The notes under the pieces are model-generated. The model worked only from the letters and a program-made list of their open reading frames with translations. It was not told the DNA's origin and searched no databases. Below are positions 58,627-64,000 of a stretch of 64,000 nt of DNA, piece after piece; the stretch's first letter is position 1, and each line of letters starts with the position of its first letter. This stretch comes from Rhizobium sp. BK399 (lineage in GTDB: Bacteria > Pseudomonadota > Alphaproteobacteria > Rhizobiales > Rhizobiaceae), in assembly GCF_014194695.1 (NCBI RefSeq), contig NZ_JACIAH010000004.1:1-64000 (forward strand), given 5' to 3'. Made by a program: the position numbers and the translations under genes.

Positions 58627-60398
58627 GCTGGCGCCCTCGACAGTCCAGCCGTTGGCGGCTGGTTCTGCGGTATGAAGTCTTCGGCAGCGCCGGGGACACT
58701 ATAGTCGTATGCCCAGCGGTAGACGACCGGCAGCTCCTTGCCCCAATTGCCATGGGCCGGCGGCGTCTCGGGCGTCTGCCATTCCAACGACGTCGCCCGC
58801 CACGGATTGCCACCCGCCTCTCGACCATGGAACAGGCTCCAGACGACATTGAACAGGAAAACGAGTTGAGCCGCGCCGACAATTAGCGCTGCGACAGAAA
58901 TGAACATGTTCAAATCGTGCACTGACGGTGGAATGAATACCGTGTCGCCAAGCTCGAAGTAGCGGCGCGGCACGCCGACAAGACCGACATAATGCATTGG
59001 GAAGAAAATCGCGTAGGCGCCGATGAAGGTGACCCAGAAATGGATCCGCCCGAGAACCTCGTCGAGCATCCGCCCGGTAATCTTCGGGTACCAGTGGTAG
59101 ATGGCGCCGAAGACCACCATGATGGGTGCAACGCCCATCACCATGTGGAAATGTGCGACGACGAACATCGTGTCGGACAGCGGCACATCAACCACCACAT
59201 TGCCGAGGAAAAGCCCAGTCAACCCACCATTGACGAACGTCACGATGAAGCCGATGGCAAACAGCATCGGCAAAGTCAGGTGAATATCCCCCCGCCAAAG
59301 CGTCAAGACCCAGTTGTAGACCTTGATCGCCGTCGGGACGGCTATGATGAGCGTTGTCGTGGCGAAGAAGAACCCGAAATTCGGGTTCATGCCGCTAACA
59401 TACATGTGGTGCGCCCAGACGATGAAGCTCAGCGCCCCGATGATCACGATCGCCCAAACCATCATGCGGTAGCCGAAGATGTTCTTGCGCGCATGCGTGC
59501 TGATCAGATCTGAGACAATGCCGAATGCCGGAAGCGCCACGATATAGACCTCCGGATGCCCGAAGAACCAGAAGAGGTGCTGGAACAGGATCGGGCTTCC
59601 GCCATCCGATTTCAGCTGTTCGCCCATCTCGACGATTGCAGGCATGAAGAAGCTGGTGCCGAGCAGCCGGTCGAACAGCATCATGACCGCGGCGACGAAC
59701 AATGCCGGGAAAGCCAGCAGCGCCATGACGGTGGCGGTGAAGATGCCCCAGACGGTCAAAGGCATCCGCATCAAAGTCATGCCGCGCGCCCTTCCCTGCA
59801 GCACGGTGACGACGTAGTTCAGGCCGCCCATGGTGAAGCCGATGATGAAGATGATCAGCGATGAGAGCATCAGGATGATGCCCCAGTCGCGCCCGCCCGG
59901 CGTACCTGATGTCAATGCCTGCGGCGGATAGAGCGTCCAGCCAGCACCCGTCGGCCCGCCGGGCGCAAAGAAACCGGCGACAAGCACGATCACGGCGAGC
60001 AGGTAGAGCCAGTAGCTCAGCATGTTCGCATAGGGGAACACCATATCGCGAGCGCCCACCATCAGGGGAATGAGATAGTTGCCGAAGCCGCCGAGGAAGA
60101 GTGCGGTCAGCAGATAGATTACCATGATCATCCCGTGCATCGTGATGAACTGATAGTAGTGGTCGGCGTCGATGAAGGAGAAATAGCCGGGGAAGCCGAG
60201 CTGCAGACGTATCAGCCAGGAGAGGACGAGCGCCACGAAACCGATCGCGAACGCCGTCATGGAATACTGGATGGCAATGACCTTGGCATCCTGGCTGAAG
60301 ACGTATTTCGTCCACCAGCTCCTCGGATGGTAAAGTTCTACATCCGCCACTTCGGCTGGCGGAATGACGTCGGCGGCACTGGTTGGAATATCAACCAT
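58623..60398 (-). CDS. coxN: Cytochrome c oxidase subunit I (CoxN-like)
   Basis: A 591-residue heme-copper oxidase subunit I with twelve predicted helices. Ligands and channel residues: His in FITMHGMIMVIYLLTALF; the Cu-B His/Tyr with the proton-channel Glu in FWFFGHPEVYIVALPAFG; WAHHMYVSGMNP; and HFHMVMGVAPIMVVFG for the two heme-ligand His residues. This is a type A1 aa3-like enzyme that reduces oxygen to water and pumps protons. It lies between coxM and coxO. Confidence 0.95.
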   Translation of the reverse strand: MVDIPTSAADVIPPAEVADVELYHPRSWWTKYVFSQDAKVIAIQYSMTAFAIGFVALVLSWLIRLQLGFPGYFSFIDADHYYQFITMHGMIMVIYLLTALFLGGFGNYLIPLMVGARDMVFPYANMLSYWLYLLAVIVLVAGFFAPGGPTGAGWTLYPPQALTSGTPGGRDWGIILMLSSLIIFIIGFTMGGLNYVVTVLQGRARGMTLMRMPLTVWGIFTATVMALLAFPALFVAAVMMLFDRLLGTSFFMPAIVEMGEQLKSDGGSPILFQHLFWFFGHPEVYIVALPAFGIVSDLISTHARKNIFGYRMMVWAIVIIGALSFIVWAHHMYVSGMNPNFGFFFATTTLIIAVPTAIKVYNWVLTLWRGDIHLTLPMLFAIGFIVTFVNGGLTGLFLGNVVVDVPLSDTMFVVAHFHMVMGVAPIMVVFGAIYHWYPKITGRMLDEVLGRIHFWVTFIGAYAIFFPMHYVGLVGVPRRYFELGDTVFIPPSVHDLNMFISVAALIVGAAQLVFLFNVVWSLFHGREAGGNPWRATSLEWQTPETPPAHGNWGKELPVVYRWAYDYSVPGAAEDFIPQNQPPTAGLSRAPA

Positions 60399-60453
60399 CG
60401 CATGCTTTCCTTCCTCCTCCCGTTACGACCGCTCCCCCGGTCGCAACGCCGGC

Positions 60454-61263
60454 CTAGTTGGCCGGTTCAACCGCTGCCATCAGCTGCGAGAACGTCTGCT
60501 GCTGCGCGAGCCACGCCTGATAGGCGTTCGCCTCGTCGACAACGACAGTCCCTCGCATCTGCGGGTGTCCAACACCGCAAAGCTCCGCGCATAGCACTTC
60601 GAATGTGCCCGTCCGCGTCGGTGTGAACCAGAAATAGGTGACCGAGCCGGGGATCATGTCCATTTTCGCCCGGAACTCGGGAACATAGAAATCATGCAAG
60701 ACGTCAACCGATCGCAGGTGCACGCGAACCGGTTTTCCGATCGGCAAATGCAGTTCGCCACCTGAAATGATGATGTCATCGAGGCCCGCCGGATCACTCC
60801 TGATGACGCCGAGCGGATTGTCTGCTGTCACCGCTCGATTGTCAGCCCTGCCAAGCTTACCATCCACTCCCGGCAACCGGAAATTCCACAGCCACTGCTG
60901 CCCGACGACTTCGATTTCCCCAGCATCCGCCGGGACAGTCACGAACTGGTGCCATACGAAGAGACCAGGTGCCAACATCGCACCCACCCCGAGAGCGGTG
61001 CTGCCGGCAAGCCACCATTCCAGACGCTTGTTTTCTGGTTCATAGGCCGCCCGGTTGCCCGGCCGATGGCGAAAACGAAAGATGCAATAGGCCATAAAGG
61101 AGATCACCGCGACGAAGACAAAGCCAGTGATCCAGAACGTGATGGTGATGGTGTGGTCGATGTAGCTCCAGTTCGAGGCGATCGGAGTCCACCACCACGG
61201 GCTGAGCAGATGGAATGCCACCGACCCGACGACGATCAGAACGAGAACCAGCACGACAACCAT
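60454..61263 (-). CDS. coxM: Cytochrome c oxidase subunit II (CoxM-like)
   Basis: A 269-residue protein with two N-terminal membrane helices (MVVVLVLVLIVVGSVAFHLL; HTITITFWITGFVFVAVISF) and a periplasmic CuA domain: EVVGQQWLWNFRLPGVDG, HDFYVPEFRAKMDMIPGS, and the CuA ligands in VLCAELCGVGHPQMRG. GGAGG precedes the ATG at 61263; seven more residues are possible upstream. First gene of the oxidase operon. No fused cytochrome c domain is present. Confidence 0.93.
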   Translation of the reverse strand: MVVVLVLVLIVVGSVAFHLLSPWWWTPIASNWSYIDHTITITFWITGFVFVAVISFMAYCIFRFRHRPGNRAAYEPENKRLEWWLAGSTALGVGAMLAPGLFVWHQFVTVPADAGEIEVVGQQWLWNFRLPGVDGKLGRADNRAVTADNPLGVIRSDPAGLDDIIISGGELHLPIGKPVRVHLRSVDVLHDFYVPEFRAKMDMIPGSVTYFWFTPTRTGTFEVLCAELCGVGHPQMRGTVVVDEANAYQAWLAQQQTFSQLMAAVEPAN

Positions 61264-61406
61264 GCGTTCCTCCCAAACCGCCACAATGTGCGGAAATTAC
61301 CCGCAATCGTCGGCAGTTGCGTTAGGACTATCTCATAAACAATGCATCACGGCAATGGCGCGAGCGAGCCTCCCAAATCAGTGGGCTCGGTCGCAATCGG
61401 CTGATT

Positions 61407-61793
61407 TCATTTCGAGAATTGTTTAAGGTAGGCGATCAGATTGGTGATCTCGCCATCATCCTTTAGGCCAACGAACACCATCTTCGTTCCCTTTACCTTC
61501 AACTTGGGGTCGTGAAGATAATCGCGCAGCGTCGCGTCATCCCAGACCAATCCGGCTGTGCCCGCAGCCTTCATGGCCGACGAATAGGCAAAGTTCGGAT
61601 GGGTTCCGGCGGTGCGACCGAACACGTGGTTCAGCGACGGTCCGACCTTGTTCTTGTCGGTGTCGGCAATGTGACAGACCGCGCATTTCTTGAATACCGT
61701 TTCCCCGGCCGCCGCATCACCCTCTTGGGCAATGGCAGCCGAGGTGGAAAGACAGAGCAGTGAAATCAAAACAGCAAGACCACGGTAACGCAT
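61407..61793 (-). CDS. Class I cytochrome c
   Basis: A 128-residue periplasmic cytochrome starting MRYRGLAVLISLLCLSTSAA, signal cleaved near AIA/QE. The heme motif CAVCH is at residues 37-41, with the axial Met in GTKMVFVGLKDDGEI. Close to cytochrome c550/c2 in length. It probably donates electrons to the adjacent oxidase. The ATG at 61793 has GAGG at workable spacing; an ATG four codons earlier directly abuts GGAGG. Confidence 0.92.
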   Translation of the reverse strand: MRYRGLAVLISLLCLSTSAAIAQEGDAAAGETVFKKCAVCHIADTDKNKVGPSLNHVFGRTAGTHPNFAYSSAMKAAGTAGLVWDDATLRDYLHDPKLKVKGTKMVFVGLKDDGEITNLIAYLKQFSK

Positions 61794-61977
61794 AGCAATC
61801 CTCATCCTCCAAAGGTTGCTCGAAACCGGCCGCGCCATTTTTGGCGCGCCGTCCCATCGCACCTGCATCGCCGCAACTCTACGAACGATAGTGCAATCAG
61901 ACGAAGCTATGGTGCGACTGCGTTAAGTCAATTCGCACAAATGGCTGTGGGGCCCGGCCTGGCCGGGACGCGCGGCA

Positions 61978-62979
61978 TTACGCCGCAGCGCGAAGGAAGT
62001 TTCCAAGCCCGGCAAAAAGCTCCACCGACGTCAATCTCGCCTCTATGTCGTGGATAGGCATCGAGATGATGACTTCGTCGGCCTGTGTCTCCGCCAGGAA
62101 CTCGGTGAGCTTCGCCTCTGCCGTTTTCTGGGAACCGACGACGGCGTACCGCAGCGTATGTTCCACCGTCAGCTTCTCCATCGGCGACCAGAAGCTCTCC
62201 ATGTCCTTGACCGGGCGCGGGAACTGGCCGCGCACATTTCGGCGCAGATTGACGAACTGCTGCTGGGCAGAGGTGAAATGATATTGTGCCTCCTCGTCCG
62301 TCGCAGCAACGGAACCCATGACTCCGACCATGACATAGGGCTTGTCGAGCACGGCGGACGGCGTGAAGCGGCTGCGATAGATATCGATCGCATCAAGCAG
62401 CGAATCCGGCGCGAAATGCGAAGCGAAGGCATAGGGTAGCCCGAGCATTGCCGCGAGCTGTGCGCTATAGAGGCTGGAGCCCAGCAGCCAGATCGGCACA
62501 TTGGAATTCATGCCCGGGACAGCGAGGATCGCCTGGTTCTCGATTGGCGCTCCGAGTAGCTGCTGTAATTCGACCACATCATTCGGGAAGCTCTGCGCCC
62601 CGGCGTCCAGATTGCGGCGCAGCGCCTGGGCAGTTCGCATGTCGGTGCCGGGCGCGCGTCCAAGACCGAGATCGACCCGCCCTGGAAACAGCGCCTCCAG
62701 CGTTCCGAACTGCTCGGCAATGACAAGCGGTGAGTGGTTCGGCAACATGATGCCGCCGGAGCCGATACGGATGCGCTTGGTCGCCGCGCCGACATGGCCG
62801 ATGACAACCGCCGTCGCTGCGCTGGCGATCCCCGGCATGCCGTGATGCTCCGCAAGCCAGAAGCGCTTGTACCCGAACTCTTCGGCCTTCTGCGCCATGC
62901 GCGCCGAACTCTCGAGCGACTGGCGGATCGTCCCGCCGTCTGGCACCGGAGCGAGATCGAGAATGGAAAAGGGAACCAT
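61978..62979 (-). CDS. LLM-class flavin-dependent oxidoreductase
   Basis: A 333-residue luciferase-like monooxygenase family protein. It starts [20 protein letters not shown] and continues [20 protein letters not shown], with [20 protein letters not shown] and [17 protein letters not shown], typical of the LuxA-like alkanal-type subgroup that uses reduced FMN. Substrate unknown. Start at 62979 chosen; a longer frame lacks support. Confidence 0.9.
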   Translation of the reverse strand: MVPFSILDLAPVPDGGTIRQSLESSARMAQKAEEFGYKRFWLAEHHGMPGIASAATAVVIGHVGAATKRIRIGSGGIMLPNHSPLVIAEQFGTLEALFPGRVDLGLGRAPGTDMRTAQALRRNLDAGAQSFPNDVVELQQLLGAPIENQAILAVPGMNSNVPIWLLGSSLYSAQLAAMLGLPYAFASHFAPDSLLDAIDIYRSRFTPSAVLDKPYVMVGVMGSVAATDEEAQYHFTSAQQQFVNLRRNVRGQFPRPVKDMESFWSPMEKLTVEHTLRYAVVGSQKTAEAKLTEFLAETQADEVIISMPIHDIEARLTSVELFAGLGNFLRAAA

Positions 62980-63057
62980 GGCGAAGCCTGTCGGTGGTTG
63001 GAAGGACACGTCTATGTAGGTGTGCTCTTCTTCCATTCCAAACGGGCCGGCAAAGAA

Positions 63058-63082
63058 AAGGGCCGGTCACCCGGCCCCTTGT
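63058..63082 (-). terminator. Rho-independent terminator of the chemotaxis receptor gene
   Basis: A 7-bp stem GGGCCGG / CCGGCCC with loop TCAC lies 16 bp after the receptor stop. The minus strand continues TTTTCTTTGCC, a T-rich tail. Confidence 0.8.
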
Positions 63083-63098
63083 TTTGTCAACGCTCGGT

Positions 63099-64000
63099 TC
63101 AGGCCCGACGTCTTAGCCCGTGCACCTCAGCGCTCTGATGCTCATGCGCCAGTGTGAAATTCGCCAGTTGCCGATCCATTTCGACCGCTTCCGTAGCGAG
63201 CCGGTGAATAGCCGCGGTGGTTTCCTCGACCATTGCCGCATTCTGCTGCGTCATCGCGTCCAGCTCGGACACCGCCGTGTTGATCTGGCGCAGCGTGTCC
63301 GCCTCTTCACGAGTCGTTTCCATGATCTCGCTGATCTGGCCGTTGATCGCCTCGACGTGGCTGCCGATCCCGGTCAACGCGTCTCCGGCGCGCTCGACGA
63401 GCGATACGCCCAGCTCAACCTCATGCGTGGATTTTTGTAGCAGGCTCCCGATTTCCTTTGCTGCACTCGACGAACGCTGCGCCAGTTCGCGCACTTCCAT
63501 GGCGACGACAGCGAAGCCCTTGCCGGACTCCCCTGCTCGCGCCGCTTCGACGCCCGCATTGAGCGCCAGAAGGTTCGTCTGGAAGGCGATCGAGTCGATC
63601 ACGGCGATGATAGAGTTGATCTGGCGCGACGATGCCTGGATTGCTTCCATTGCAGCGATCGTCTCTTGCATGATCTGGCTGGAGCCGGCCGTTTCGCGCT
63701 TGGCGTCACGGGCAATGCGTTCGGCCTGCTCGGCGCGCTCGATCTGAACCCGGACAGACTGGGTGATCGCATCGATTGCGTTTGCAGTCTCGGTGATCGA
63801 AGCGGCCTGGCGCTCGGTACGACCGGCAAGCTCGTCGGCGCCGGTGCGCATTTCCTCGGAGCCCGCGCGTACCGCCATGGAGTTGCCGCCGATCGCCGTC
63901 ATCGTTTCGCTGAGCGCTGCCAGCGCCTCGTTGAAATTGACGCGCAGGCCCTCGAGTTCGCTCGGGAAGCGTGTTTCGATCTGATAGGCAAGATCGCCAT
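63099..64000 (-). CDS. Methyl-accepting chemotaxis protein, C-terminal part
   Basis: The open frame extends through the right edge of the window, so this is a partial gene; the internal Met at 63902 is not the start. About 300 codons are visible, from the end of the HAMP-like region (GDLAYQIETRFPSELEGLRV) through the methylation helices and the CheA/CheW-binding hairpin tip (LLALNAGVEAARAGESGKGF, AVVAMEVRELAQRSSSAAKE). The N-terminal sensor lies outside. It controls flagellar motility through CheA; ligand unknown. Confidence 0.93.
   Translation of the reverse strand, partial: GDLAYQIETRFPSELEGLRVNFNEALAALSETMTAIGGNSMAVRAGSEEMRTGADELAGRTERQAASITETANAIDAITQSVRVQIERAEQAERIARDAKRETAGSSQIMQETIAAMEAIQASSRQINSIIAVIDSIAFQTNLLALNAGVEAARAGESGKGFAVVAMEVRELAQRSSSAAKEIGSLLQKSTHEVELGVSLVERAGDALTGIGSHVEAINGQISEIMETTREEADTLRQINTAVSELDAMTQQNAAMVEETTAAIHRLATEAVEMDRQLANFTLAHEHQSAEVHGLRRRA

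Noticed and set aside
61945..61975. CCCGGCC-T-GGCCGGG palindrome after the LLM oxidoreductase
   Set aside because: The loop is too small for a normal terminator and there is no T-run; probably chance GC-rich symmetry.

Overview
The window is a high-GC chromosomal segment of an alphaproteobacterium of the order Hyphomicrobiales, most likely Rhizobiaceae (Ensifer/Sinorhizobium or a close relative). The evidence for this is the sqdB-sqdD-sqdC sulfolipid operon, the Tol-Pal cluster followed by tilS-ftsH-glmM, Omp25/Omp31-like barrels, an IalB-like protein, a coxMNOP-type oxidase cluster with two subunit III genes, and several candidate EcfG general-stress promoters of the form GGAAC-N16/17-CGTT. 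It is mostly ordinary core genome with small accessory stretches. No prophage, insertion sequence or CRISPR array was seen.

Layout. 0.1-7.6 kb: a LacI-type regulator followed by a spermidine/putrescine-type ABC importer, a nucleoside hydrolase and an adenine deaminase. Together these look like a purine-nucleoside uptake and salvage operon, with a candidate CG-centred LacI operator just before the regulator. 7.7-10.7 kb: an M20 amidohydrolase, a sulfite-oxidase-like molybdoenzyme and an orphan LuxR regulator. 10.7-13.3 kb: a cobalt uptake locus (cbtB, cbtA and an uncharacterised exported protein) behind a cobalamin riboswitch, with a divergent histidine phosphatase whose RHG motif reads CHG, and a 36-residue membrane peptide. 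13.4-15.9 kb: a GGDEF-EAL protein and an outer-membrane barrel. 15.9-18.8 kb: a gene-poor stretch with several very small, mostly membrane or exported, proteins, ending at tRNA-Met.

18.9-31.7 kb: mnmA; a rhodanese-ChrB/ChrA chromate pair; a siderophore-interacting flavoprotein; an O-methyltransferase; a TDT-family exporter divergent from a LysR regulator; a MerR regulator divergent from a Zn/Cd/Pb P-type ATPase through a near-perfect MerR operator; a bacterial ionotropic-glutamate-receptor-like protein with an altered pore loop; a Pro/Ala-rich membrane protein; and an entericidin lipoprotein. 31.8-34.8 kb: serC and serA with a possible serC leader. 34.8-36.6 kb: two tandem outer-membrane barrels. 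36.8-48.2 kb: the minus-strand block ybgC-tolQRAB-pal-cpoB-tilS-ftsH-glmM (cell-envelope constriction, tRNA-Ile decoding, membrane proteolysis, peptidoglycan precursor supply).

48.3-56.8 kb: the sulfolipid operon sqdBDC, an Ala/Ser-rich unknown, 5-formyl-THF cyclo-ligase, YmdB phosphodiesterase, an exported metallo-beta-lactamase-fold protein with degenerate metal ligands, a stress-type flavin-fold protein with a clear EcfG-like promoter, yebC and an IalB-like protein. 56.8-61.8 kb: an aa3-type oxidase operon (subunits II, I, III, III and a small subunit IV) preceded by a cytochrome c gene. 62-64 kb: an LLM-family flavin oxidoreductase and the C-terminal part of a chemotaxis receptor that runs off the window end. 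Gene calls rest on motifs and remembered family features; no database search was possible.
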